In this document: in pieces, positions 17,556 through 24,972 of the stretch
How the letters are laid out: every line of letters begins with the position of its first letter
How positions within the stretch are numbered: the first letter of the stretch is position 1
NCBI RefSeq assembly: GCF_030020805.1
Contig: NZ_CP125098.1
Coordinates: 7,669,501-7,733,500, forward strand
Source of the DNA: Paenibacillus sp. RC67
GTDB taxonomy: Bacteria > Bacillota > Bacilli > Paenibacillales > NBRC-103111
Direction: 5' to 3'
Length of the DNA stretch: 64,000 nt
Translations under genes and position numbers: made by a program
Notes under the pieces: model-generated
The model's input: the letters and a program-made list of their open reading frames with translations, nothing else
What the model was told of the DNA's origin: nothing
Database searches by the model: none

Positions 17556-18776
17556 TTACTTCCGACCAACTGCCGATCTCTCCGCAGAATAAGCGTCCAG
17601 CAGCGGACGCAGCTCAGGCTCAAGCGCACGCTCTAGATAAGGATCGGCTTGGAGGAAGCTGCGAAATTCCATATAGCTGCCGACCAGTGCCGACAGCTCC
17701 GCTTCCGTGGGCCGTTTCCCTTTAACGGCACGGATCAGTACATTTTTAGGCGTGTGCTCCATATCGATGAACTCCAGCAGTTGTGTCTTGTAGCCTACGA
17801 TGTCTAGCAGCTTCGCTCGAATCGCATCCGTTGCGAGCGCTGCGAAGCGTTCCTTAAGAATACCGTGCTGCAGCAGCGGCTGAAGCACCTGGTTCTCCAG
17901 CTGGCGGAACAGCTCGTGCTGACAGCAAGGCACCGACAATATAACATCGGCCTGCCAGCGGACCGCTTTTTCCAAAGCCGCATCCGTAGCCGTGTCGCAG
18001 GCATGCAGTGTAACAACCATATCGACTCGATCCAAGCCGTTGTATTGCGCGATGTCCCCTACAAGGAACTGCAGTTGGTCATATCCGAATTTCTCCGCAA
18101 GGCCGCTGCAGTGCTCTATGACATCCTCCTTAAGATCAAGCCCGATAACCCGGATATCGAGCCCCTGCACTTCCTTCAAATAATGGTACAAAGCAAAGGT
18201 GAGATAGGATTTGCCACAGCCAAAATCAACAATGTTAAGCGTCCGGTCCTTGGACAGGTGTGGTACCACATCGGCAATCATTTCGACAAAGCGGTTGATT
18301 TGGCGGAACTTATCGTATTTTTTGGCAAGTACCTTGCCCTCCGCATTCATAATACCCAGTTCCACCAAAAAAGGAATCGGCGTCCCTTCTTCCAGCACAT
18401 AATTCTTCTTACGGTTATGGGATAGCTCAACTGCCGGTTTCTTGGTCGGAGGCTTTTTTAAAATGCCTGCCTTCCCTTTCTTGCTAATCAGCACCTGATA
18501 GTCCGCCTCTGCTGACTGCAATAGCGCTTGACGGAACGTGACCGTCAGTAAGTCATTCATCTTCTCTGCCGCTTCGTCGGGCAGCACATTGTCGTGCAGC
18601 ACTTTCTTGCCGCAGAAAGAGCTGAATTGGTAATGAAGCTTTCCCTTGAGCTCTATCGGCTTCACGACAACCTTAGTGCAGCCTTGAGGGTCGGTCGTGC
18701 GTACTTGGCTCAAGGTTGCTTGAATCAGCGTACGCTGCTCTATTAGATCATTCATTAAAGAAGCTATGGATTGCAT
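17556..18776 (-). CDS. SAM-dependent methyltransferase, Methyltransf_32 type
   Basis: A 406-aa cytoplasmic protein. The N-terminal 140 residues are a family-specific region (CTKVVVKPIELKGKLHYQ). The methyltransferase core starts near 178 with IVDFGCGKSYLTFALYHYL (motif I) and IRVIGLDLKEDVI, followed by VTLHACDTATDAAL and a cysteine-pair segment SVPCCQHEL, typical of the Methyltransf_32 group that includes tRNA-directed enzymes of eukaryotes. The substrate in bacteria is not established, so RNA modification is only a suggestion. It ends at a strong terminator. Confidence 0.82.
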   Translation of the reverse strand: MQSIASLMNDLIEQRTLIQATLSQVRTTDPQGCTKVVVKPIELKGKLHYQFSSFCGKKVLHDNVLPDEAAEKMNDLLTVTFRQALLQSAEADYQVLISKKGKAGILKKPPTKKPAVELSHNRKKNYVLEEGTPIPFLVELGIMNAEGKVLAKKYDKFRQINRFVEMIADVVPHLSKDRTLNIVDFGCGKSYLTFALYHYLKEVQGLDIRVIGLDLKEDVIEHCSGLAEKFGYDQLQFLVGDIAQYNGLDRVDMVVTLHACDTATDAALEKAVRWQADVILSVPCCQHELFRQLENQVLQPLLQHGILKERFAALATDAIRAKLLDIVGYKTQLLEFIDMEHTPKNVLIRAVKGKRPTEAELSALVGSYMEFRSFLQADPYLERALEPELRPLLDAYSAERSAVGRK

Positions 18777-18820
18777 AAATATTCATTCTCCGTTCCGATT
18801 GGTAAGTAGGATCTAGGGTG

Positions 18821-20044
18821 CTAAAAAGAAGGCTTGAACCGGATCAGCTTATCGTCGTCCGCCCCTGACGTACCACGGCCATCCCGATTATTTGTCAATA
18901 TATACAGCGAGCCGTCAGGCCCTTCCGCTACATTACGGATGCGGCCCAGCTCGTCCTTGAACCGTTCTTCGACCTTAACGACAGATTGCTGGTCACTGCC
19001 CAAGATAAAGCGCTGCAGCTGCATTCCGCGCAAATTCGCCGCTAGTAAGCTTCCCTTCCATGGACCCTTAGTGACGAATGTGATGCCTGAGGGCGCCCAT
19101 GTCGTACTGCCGCTATGCAGAAGAGGCTTCTTAACTGGGCCGGGTCCTGCCTTATCCTTGTCTTTCGCAGGGATTTGTGCGACATCCCCCTCTATCAGCG
19201 GCCAGCCGTAATTGGCACCCGGCTCAATGAGATTCACTTCGTCATGGGCCGTTTGCCCGTGCTCTGTACTGAACAGCTTACCCGTTTCTGGATGCCATGC
19301 CAACCCCTGAGGATTGCGATGCCCCAAGCTGTAAATAGGAGAGTCCGGGAATGGATTGTCCTTGGGAATCGTGCCATCTGTATGAATCCGCAAGATTTTG
19401 CCTCCGAGCTGCTTTACATCCTGCGCTATGGAAGGCTTGCTGGCGTCGCCGCTGGTTATGTACAGATTACCGTCCGGACCGATTTTAATGCGTCCACCGT
19501 CATGAATTCTCTCTCCCGGCAAAAGATCGAGCAGCACCTTGTCCAGCTTGGCCTTATTGCCGTTTTCCACTAGACGCAGCACTCGGTTGCGGACCTGTTC
19601 ACCTTCCTGATAGGAGTGGTAGACGTAGACAAAATGATTTGTTTTAAAATCCCGGTCCAATGCAATACCGAGCAAACCTGCTTCCCCTTGATTGTATAAC
19701 GGAGAGGCAAAACGGTAAACCGGTTCATCCAGCAGCTGTCCCTTGTCAATGACACGAATGGCCCCTCCCCTCTCCGTTAGAAAAATCCGTCCGTCTGGAG
19801 CAAAATCCATATCCCACGGAACGTTGAGCTTACTTGCAACAACCTCTTGTGTGTAGGGAAACGATGAAGCGGCGCCACCTTCTGCCGCCTTTCCCACGCT
19901 AGTTTCCGTTCCCGGTTGCTGTGTTGCTGAGGGTGCCGAGCTTTCGCCCCGCTCCACTTGGTTCGCCTGACGCTCACACCCGGGTACCATCAACAAACTA
20001 AAAGCCAAACTGAAAGAGACCCAACCGTTCAAAAGACTTGCCAT
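18821..20044 (-). CDS. PQQ-type sugar dehydrogenase (GSDH family), lipoprotein
   Basis: A 407-aa protein related to soluble aldose sugar dehydrogenases (YliI/Asd). The signal peptide ends in VPGC, a possible lipobox, so it is probably anchored to the outer face of the membrane. The beta-propeller follows: NVPWDMDFAPDGRIFLTERGG, then HDGGRIKIGPDGNLYITSGD, LGHRNPQGLAWHPETG, STEHGQTAHDEVN and NYGWP, all typical of the fold, including the conserved His that contacts PQQ in relatives. No PQQ synthesis genes are in the window, so the cofactor source is unknown. GGGGAGGG precedes the ATG. Confidence 0.86.
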   Translation of the reverse strand: MASLLNGWVSFSLAFSLLMVPGCERQANQVERGESSAPSATQQPGTETSVGKAAEGGAASSFPYTQEVVASKLNVPWDMDFAPDGRIFLTERGGAIRVIDKGQLLDEPVYRFASPLYNQGEAGLLGIALDRDFKTNHFVYVYHSYQEGEQVRNRVLRLVENGNKAKLDKVLLDLLPGERIHDGGRIKIGPDGNLYITSGDASKPSIAQDVKQLGGKILRIHTDGTIPKDNPFPDSPIYSLGHRNPQGLAWHPETGKLFSTEHGQTAHDEVNLIEPGANYGWPLIEGDVAQIPAKDKDKAGPGPVKKPLLHSGSTTWAPSGITFVTKGPWKGSLLAANLRGMQLQRFILGSDQQSVVKVEERFKDELGRIRNVAEGPDGSLYILTNNRDGRGTSGADDDKLIRFKPSF

Positions 20045-20207
20045 TCTTCGCCCTCCCCTTGAATTTTACAGAGACCGATACGCAACCTTTTTGCATCCTA
20101 TTTTTCCTTATTATACCTAAACAAGACTCATGAAAGCTAATTTCCTTAAATGATACTCCTTATGAGCTGCCTCCCCTTCCAGGCAAAAATCCTCTAACCA
20201 GATACGC

Positions 20208-20287
20208 AAAATAACCCCACAAAGGGGCTTTATCTTAGAAATCCTTTCAGCTACTTTGCGGGGAGCCCCGAAGCTTATAAATTCTTG
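20208..20287 (+). repeat. Intergenic repeat family B, copy 2
   Basis: Begins AAAATAACCCCACAAAG and ends TTATAAATTCTTG, matching 10119-10203 in order and orientation. CCCCACAAAG pairs with CTTTGCGGGG (one mismatch); GGGGCT and AGCCCC could make a second, interleaved stem. It lies between dps and the PQQ dehydrogenase gene, which accounts for most of that 299-bp gap. Confidence 0.6.
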
Positions 20288-20293
20288 CATATC

Positions 20294-20322
20294 AAAAAAG
20301 AGCGCAGCATTCCGCAGCGCCC
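20294..20322 (-). terminator. Terminator of dps
   Basis: On the minus strand GCGCTGC and GCTGCGC form a stem with one T-T mismatch, followed by CTTTTTT. Confidence 0.65.
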
Positions 20323-20343
20323 TTCCTGTTATCCTGTTATGGC

Positions 20344-20793
20344 TTATTCGACAAATGAGCGCAGCATCCACACGTGCTTCTCCAGGCTCGCCTGTACTCC
20401 AAGCAGCAGGTCTGAGGTCGACTCATCTCCCACTTCCTCCGCGGCTTCCATACCTTCCTGCAGCTCTTTATTCACGGTGTTGAAATCACTGATGAGCTGA
20501 CGGACCATATCCTCGGCTTTTTCTTTACCCGAGGCTTCCTTGATGGAGGAATCCTCCAGCATTTGCTTCATCGTAGCCACCGGCTTTCCTTGAAGCGTGA
20601 GCAAACGCTCAGCAATCGCATCAAAATGGAGCGTTACTTCATTGTACAGCTCCTCAAATTTTACATGCAGCGTAAAAAAATGAGGGCCTTTAACATACCA
20701 ATGATAATTATGAATTTTCATATATAAGACACCAAAATTGGCTACCTGTTTATTCAAGGCTTTTTCGATCGAAACGGCTGTTGCTGTAGACAT
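20344..20793 (-). CDS. dps: Dps-family DNA-binding/ferritin-like protein
   Basis: A 149-aa protein of the Dps family, which forms dodecameric cages that oxidise and store iron and protect DNA in stress. The start at ATG 20793 (MSTATAVSIEKALNKQ) follows GGGAG; an upstream in-frame start would include the ribosome site. Ferroxidase residues are present: HNYHWYVKGPHF (His near 31), KFEELYNEVTLHFDAIAERL (Asp/Glu near 58-62). A sigma-B-like promoter lies 70-95 bp upstream. Confidence 0.9.
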   Translation of the reverse strand: MSTATAVSIEKALNKQVANFGVLYMKIHNYHWYVKGPHFFTLHVKFEELYNEVTLHFDAIAERLLTLQGKPVATMKQMLEDSSIKEASGKEKAEDMVRQLISDFNTVNKELQEGMEAAEEVGDESTSDLLLGVQASLEKHVWMLRSFVE

Positions 20794-20861
20794 GAACGTC
20801 ACGCTCCCTTTTGAAATCATTGTTTTAGGTTGAATAGTTAAGGTGCTGCTATGGTTATTAT

Positions 20862-20887
20862 TTACCCATTCCAGCCTATTCTGAAAC
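20862..20887 (-). promoter_or_regulatory. Sigma-B-like promoter for dps
   Basis: On the minus strand GTTTCA (20882-20887), 14 bp, GGGTAA (20862-20867), close to the B. subtilis general-stress consensus GTTTaa-N12-15-GGGwAw. B. subtilis dps is under sigma-B. Whether this organism has sigma-B is unknown. Confidence 0.45.
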
Positions 20888-20971
20888 GATACATTAAAAG
20901 CACCCGCAGCCTCACTGTCTGCAGATGCTTCTGTCAGAAGACGGTCTGGACTGCCATTGTCCTAATATAGT

Positions 20972-21217
20972 TTACTTGTCGCTTTGATCGATGTGCAGCC
21001 TTGGTTTCGTGTTGCCCTTGGTATCCTTGTACATCTCTTTCTCCTGGCTTTCCAGTGGAAGACTGACCAGTTCCCATTCGGTTTGGCCCATAGCCGGATC
21101 GTAAGGAAATTCATCGCCCCGCTTCAGCGTCTCTTCGCGCCCCCATTCATTCTCATAAATACCGTCTGTTTCGACCTCGTCACTGGATACCGGCTTCATG
21201 CTCTTATCGTTTGCCAT
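20972..21217 (-). CDS. Small hydrophilic acidic protein, possibly forespore-expressed
   Basis: An 81-aa protein starting MANDKSMKPV at ATG 21217, 11 bases after AGGAGGG (21229-21235). The TTG at 21226 is in frame but only two bases from that site. The sequence is rich in Glu/Asp/Lys with no hydrophobic segment (YENEWGREETLKRGDEFPYD). I do not recognise the family. A sigma-G-like promoter lies at the right distance (21255-21284), which suggests expression in the developing spore; this is inference. Confidence 0.65.
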   Translation of the reverse strand: MANDKSMKPVSSDEVETDGIYENEWGREETLKRGDEFPYDPAMGQTEWELVSLPLESQEKEMYKDTKGNTKPRLHIDQSDK

Positions 21218-21254
21218 AACTGTCAAAACCCTCCTTGATGTTGAACTCGGACGT

Positions 21255-21284
21255 TATTATGCCCTTATTATTAACGAACTATGA
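21255..21284 (-). promoter_or_regulatory. Sigma-G/F-like promoter
   Basis: On the minus strand TCATA (21280-21284), 18 bp, CATAATA (21255-21261); the B. subtilis sigma-G pattern is GHATR-N18-CATWMTA. Predicted leader about 30 nt to the ATG at 21217. Confidence 0.45.
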
Positions 21285-21368
21285 TGAGAGGCGTGTAACC
21301 CTTAAACCAGCCCAACTTTAAGTTAATATTCAGGTTTCCATAAAGTGGTTATGATAAGATAGCAAGTA

Positions 21369-21387
21369 ACACTACTCAATGTAGTGT
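21369..21387 (+). promoter_or_regulatory. Inverted repeat, candidate operator of the DUF2231 gene
   Basis: ACACTAC-TCAAT-GTAGTGT, seven-base perfect arms, 28 bp before the start codon and downstream of an AT-rich promoter-like stretch. It resembles BlaI/MecI- or TetR-type sites in general form; the regulator is unknown. Confidence 0.45.
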
Positions 21388-21414
21388 AACAATCCAAAAC
21401 GAAAGGATGATAGC

Positions 21415-21933
21415 ATGGCCTACATTTTGAAAAATTTGCATTTTATTGTTATCCATGTTCCGATCGCCATGTTAATATTCAGCTTGGTATTTGACATTCT
21501 AGCCATCGCCTTGAAGAAGAAGGATTGGCATACGGCGGCTGTTTTATGCCTAATTGTAGGAACTCTAGGAACGATCGCTTCGGTATGGTCCGGTCCGGAC
21601 ATGCCTAATCCCGCGGTGCAAAAGCACGAGCTGTACGGAAAAATAACGATGGTGCTTTTTATTGTTCTATCGGCCGTTCGGCTATGGTTTCATCGGAAAA
21701 AGCAAGCGGAAACCGGCAGAAAGCCTGCTTACTTGGCGGTTGCCTTCCTCGGAGTGCTTCTTGTTTCTTATACAGGGCATCTGGGAGGACAAATGGTACA
21801 TAAGGAGAAGGGACCTATGCGGCCGAACGGTCAGCCTGCCATGCAAGGAGAGCGAGTCATGCCGAATGACAGCGCACCCGCTTCATCCTCTTCTAACAAC
21901 CATGCTCCCGCCTCTGCCAAGCCTTCGCCCTAA
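21415..21933 (+). CDS. DUF2231 membrane protein
   Basis: A 172-aa integral membrane protein with four helices: HFIVIHVPIAMLIFSLVFDI, a second near 42-60, a third near 83-98 and LAVAFLGVLLVSYTGHLGGQ. The opening HxxxIHVP and the closing SYTGHLGGxMVH are characteristic of DUF2231, whose His residues have been suggested to bind haem or metal. The tail is Pro/Ser/Ala-rich and polar. GAAAGGATG precedes the ATG. A palindrome just upstream suggests local control. Molecular function is unknown. Confidence 0.82.
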   Translation: MAYILKNLHFIVIHVPIAMLIFSLVFDILAIALKKKDWHTAAVLCLIVGTLGTIASVWSGPDMPNPAVQKHELYGKITMVLFIVLSAVRLWFHRKKQAETGRKPAYLAVAFLGVLLVSYTGHLGGQMVHKEKGPMRPNGQPAMQGERVMPNDSAPASSSSNNHAPASAKPSP

Positions 21934-21950
21934 CCGTGTCTTGCTCAACA

Positions 21951-21989
21951 TAAAAACCCCCTGCCTTATTCGACTTAAGCGTAGGGGGT
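21951..21989. terminator. Terminator
   Basis: ACCCCCT (21956-21962) and AGGGGGT (21983-21989) with a TTTTT tail on the minus strand; it mainly serves the methyltransferase gene ending at 21995 and may also stop DUF2231. Confidence 0.7.
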
Positions 21990-21994
21990 GAACT

Positions 21995-22675
21995 TTATAA
22001 TGCATATCGGCTTGCATAGTGGTTAACTATCTCCTCTTTATGCTCCAATACCGGCCGGAATGACTCTGGCACTCCCTTCGAAAAAAGGACACCCAGACCG
22101 TTGCTGTGCGGAAATTCCATATGAGGCAACGTGCCTAATCGCTCCCACAGCTCATAGACTCCGAAATCTGTGAGGCGCACTACAATATCATGAAATAATA
22201 GGATCCCATGGGGAGCAAGCTTTGGATGCCAAGATTGAAAGTCATGAAGCACAGCTTCATAGGTATGGTATCCATCAATATGAAGCAGGTCGATAGAGCC
22301 GTCCGCGAACGAATCAAGTGCTTGATCGAATTCGCCTCGCAGCAGCGTGCCTATAGAGGGAAACTCCCTAGCTGTCACTGCAGACACATCTTGAAATATG
22401 TTTTCTCCATAGGCCCCCGTATGAAAGTCTCCCTTCCACGAATCCACGGCGTAACAGCGAGTCGGCAGCGCTCCATCTTTGACGGCCTGACAAAAGCTGA
22501 AAAACGATGTCCCATAAAAGGTTCCCAGCTCTACAATCGTTTGTGGCTTGGCAAACCGGACCAGATCATAAGCGAAACGCCGATGCCCCGACCAAGCGCC
22601 GCTTACCATGAACTCATAGGGTAACTCTGGGGCCGTGTCCGCAGCAAATACCGCATTGTGAAACTCCCAATCCAT
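21995..22675 (-). CDS. Class I SAM-dependent methyltransferase (Methyltransf_24 type)
   Basis: A protein of about 226 aa; ATG 22675 (MDWEFHN) is preferred because the upstream extension has no family features. Motif I is IVELGTFYGTSFFSF, then CYAVDSWKGD, and the acidic LLHIDGYHTYEAVLHDF, all typical of the TylF/Methyltransf_24 branch, whose members often modify sugars or secondary metabolites. The substrate is unknown. It is cytoplasmic and ends at a terminator shared with the DUF2231 gene. Confidence 0.8.
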   Translation of the reverse strand: MDWEFHNAVFAADTAPELPYEFMVSGAWSGHRRFAYDLVRFAKPQTIVELGTFYGTSFFSFCQAVKDGALPTRCYAVDSWKGDFHTGAYGENIFQDVSAVTAREFPSIGTLLRGEFDQALDSFADGSIDLLHIDGYHTYEAVLHDFQSWHPKLAPHGILLFHDIVVRLTDFGVYELWERLGTLPHMEFPHSNGLGVLFSKGVPESFRPVLEHKEEIVNHYASRYAL

Positions 22676-22780
22676 TGAGATAATCACCACTTTCGTGTTT
22701 ATGAAGGATTGGGATATTGTATGTAGGGATACTCCGCCGCGGGACGGCATATAAGCCGGGTATTAACCTATTTTGGGACA

Positions 22781-23428
22781 TTAAGAGTCAGAGCCCGTGC
22801 GTGCTTGATCGTTAAACCAACGATACCCTTTCCTAACGGCAGTCAGTAAAAATTCGGGAACCGGCATGTGATGCAGGACTGGGAAATAAAAGCGATCATA
22901 CGCTTTCTTCAGATCATCCCACATGCTGCAAGGCTCCTCCTTAAGGAAGTCGGATACATCGACTACGATGCCTCGTCCATCTTTGAGCATCACATTTTTG
23001 CCGTGCACATCATGCGGATTGAGTCCCTTGCGCTTCGCAAAATCCAGCGCTGCATCGATATCGTCAATAACCCGGCGCGGAATCGGAATACCTCGCAGGA
23101 TGCAGTTGTACAGTGTAATTCCGCTCAAGCGCCGCAGGATCAAATAAGAGCTGCCCACATGGTAGCATTCCGAGTAAGCAGGGTGCTTCCCAAGACGCTG
23201 GTACACCTCCGCTTCGTCCTCCAGCCCCGGACGTCCGGGAGCATATACTTTAACCGCCATATCGCTGAACTCGGGGTGGCACACCACCGCAGCATAATTG
23301 CCTGCTCCGAGCAGCTTCCACGGCTTAGGCGCATGATGCACCACGATAGGGTCGTGAGAGTGCACACTTTCTATATGCAGTTGGGGCAGCAGCTGCTGCT
23401 CAACCATGTCGATCAAGGTTTGAATCAT
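22781..23428 (-). CDS. Small serine/threonine-kinase-like protein (YrzF-like)
   Basis: A 215-aa kinase-fold protein. A glycine-containing ATP loop (LLGAGNYAAVVCH), a VAIK-like lysine (MAVKVYAPG), an alpha-C Glu (LEDEAEVYQRL), the catalytic loop NPHDVHGKNVM (Asp and Asn present) and a metal-binding VVDVSDF in place of DFG are visible. It is short, with a reduced C-lobe, like B. subtilis YrzF and lipopolysaccharide-type kinases. Target unknown. It follows the SMP-30 gene on the same strand after 29 bp, so co-transcription is likely. Confidence 0.8.
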   Translation of the reverse strand: MIQTLIDMVEQQLLPQLHIESVHSHDPIVVHHAPKPWKLLGAGNYAAVVCHPEFSDMAVKVYAPGRPGLEDEAEVYQRLGKHPAYSECYHVGSSYLILRRLSGITLYNCILRGIPIPRRVIDDIDAALDFAKRKGLNPHDVHGKNVMLKDGRGIVVDVSDFLKEEPCSMWDDLKKAYDRFYFPVLHHMPVPEFLLTAVRKGYRWFNDQARTGSDS

Positions 23429-23457
23429 CCTTCATATCAGCTCCTTGGCGCCGACTT

Positions 23458-24339
23458 TTAACCGCCAAACGTATGCGTCGGCAGCCCATGTACCCCCGGC
23501 TTGATCCGAAATACACCGCCGGCATGCGGCTGCTTGGCCAGTTCTTCCTCTGAAAGCCCTGTTCGTGCCGTAGTGATATACAATTCGTCGTTATCCTCGC
23601 CTCCGAAGGTGCAGGAAGTAACACGAGCCGCCGGTACAGAGATTGCAGCGATCTGCTCACCCGTTTGCGGGTTCCAGCGAGATACTTGCCAGCCGTCCCA
23701 TTGAGCAACCCACAGCATCCCTTCCGCATCGACCGTCATCCCGTCCGGGAAGCCGCCTCCTTCCGGCAGTGACAACACCGTTCTAACGCTACTCATGCTC
23801 CCCGTCTCCACATCGTAATCATAAGCGACGACCCTTCTCGTCGGTGAATCGATATAATACATCGTACATCCATCGGGGCTCCATCCGAGCCCGTTAGACA
23901 CCGTAACGCCATCGAGCACCTTACGAACCTTCCGATCCTTCTCCAGCACATAAAGCGCTGCTACTGGCTCCTTCTCCTCGAAGCTGAGCGTACCGGCCCA
24001 GAACCGGCCTGCGGCATCGCATTTGCCATCGTTAAACCGATTGTCAGGTTTGTCTCTCTCGGGATCATCAATGAATGTAAGCTCTCCCGTCTCCCAGTTA
24101 AGCAAATGAAACCCGTGCTGCAAAGCCAGCACCAATCCTCCGCCGGCTCTCGGCACGGCCGCTCCTACCATCTGGTCCAGAGTAATCGTGCTGTTCGTTC
24201 CTTGCCGAGGATCATAGGCATGCACCTGGTTTTGCTTAATATCAACCCAGTATAACGTTCCGTTCCGCTGATCCCAGCAAGGTCCTTCACCTAATGTAGC
24301 TTTGTGATCAAGCACCAACTCTAATTGAAGCTGTGTCAC
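23458..24339 (-). CDS. SMP-30/gluconolactonase/regucalcin-family protein
   Basis: A six-bladed beta-propeller of about 293 aa. Hallmarks: LGEGPCWDQRNGTLYWVDI (metal-site Glu), DNRFNDGKCDAAGRFWAGT (Asn-Asp site), SNGLGWSPDG and FPDGMTVDAEGMLWVAQWDG. The metal-dependent lactonases of this family hydrolyse sugar lactones such as gluconolactone. I prefer GTG 24339 (GGAGGAG six bases before); ATG 24354 would contain its own ribosome site. Probable operon with the kinase-like gene downstream. With the nearby PQQ-type dehydrogenase it might process oxidised sugars, which is only an inference. Confidence 0.87.
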   Translation of the reverse strand: MTQLQLELVLDHKATLGEGPCWDQRNGTLYWVDIKQNQVHAYDPRQGTNSTITLDQMVGAAVPRAGGGLVLALQHGFHLLNWETGELTFIDDPERDKPDNRFNDGKCDAAGRFWAGTLSFEEKEPVAALYVLEKDRKVRKVLDGVTVSNGLGWSPDGCTMYYIDSPTRRVVAYDYDVETGSMSSVRTVLSLPEGGGFPDGMTVDAEGMLWVAQWDGWQVSRWNPQTGEQIAAISVPAARVTSCTFGGEDNDELYITTARTGLSEEELAKQPHAGGVFRIKPGVHGLPTHTFGG

Positions 24340-24510
24340 CCTAATCTCCTCCATTCATCATTAACGTTTCCTTATGTAAATTGTTCCCTATATTGTAGCA
24401 TATGACACTTAGGAAAAGCACTGCAGCGGCAAGCGCTAAGCCACCCGACATAATATTCTTTTAGACGCTACGAGACGATTCAATGTTTGAATCCATTCTC
24501 TCCGAACAAT

Positions 24511-24562
24511 AAAAAAAGACCTGCACGCCGGTTAATGCTAACCGATCGATACAGGTCTTCAT
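24511..24562 (-). terminator. Terminator of the 94-aa gene
   Basis: AAGACCTG (24516-24523) and CAGGTCTT (24552-24559) with an inner GGTTA/TAACC pair; T7 follows on the minus strand. Confidence 0.75.
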
Positions 24563-24587
24563 GTCGTTCTATAGTTGAGCATTTAGC

Positions 24588-24872
24588 TCATCTTGTTTCG
24601 GTCTCCTCCGGACTTTCCATAGGAGTCAAGCTTTGCAAAGCCGCCTGGTCTTCAGCCAGGTCTGACTTCGCTTCCTCCACGGCCTGCTGGTTATAGCTCA
24701 AGCCTGCCTGATCCACGGCACGTTCCGCCCGCTCTACTGCCGTCTCAGCCTGCTCAATCAATTGCTCGCTCGGGTGGCTTTGCGCTTGCGTCACCGCATG
24801 ATGCGCTGTATGTACGGAATTTTGCGCTTGGGAGATCGGGTTTTGCGATTGCAGACTGGAATCCTTAGTCAT
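24588..24872 (-). CDS. Small helical Gln/Ala/Glu-rich protein, possibly forespore-expressed
   Basis: A 94-aa protein (MTKDSSLQSQNPISQAQ at the start) made mainly of predicted amphipathic helix rich in Gln, Ala, Glu and Ser, with repeated AQ/AV/ER heptad-like units (AETAVERAERAVDQA) and no hydrophobic segment. GGAGG precedes the ATG. The composition recalls small acid-soluble spore proteins but it lacks the alpha/beta-type or gamma-type signatures. A sigma-G-like promoter (24911-24940) at a 32-nt leader distance supports spore-phase expression. Function unknown. Confidence 0.65.
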   Translation of the reverse strand: MTKDSSLQSQNPISQAQNSVHTAHHAVTQAQSHPSEQLIEQAETAVERAERAVDQAGLSYNQQAVEEAKSDLAEDQAALQSLTPMESPEETETR

Positions 24873-24910
24873 GGTACTGCCTCCTTAAGTCATAGTTTTC
24901 ATTCCTTGCT

Positions 24911-24940
24911 TACTATGAGACAAAAGGAGGCATTTTATGC
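24911..24940 (-). promoter_or_regulatory. Sigma-G-like promoter
   Basis: On the minus strand GCATA (24936-24940), exactly 18 bp, CATAGTA (24911-24917); one base off the GHATR-N18-CATWMTA pattern known from B. subtilis. Confidence 0.5.
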
Positions 24941-24972
24941 CGAACCCAAACGCTAAAAGACATTGCACCAAG

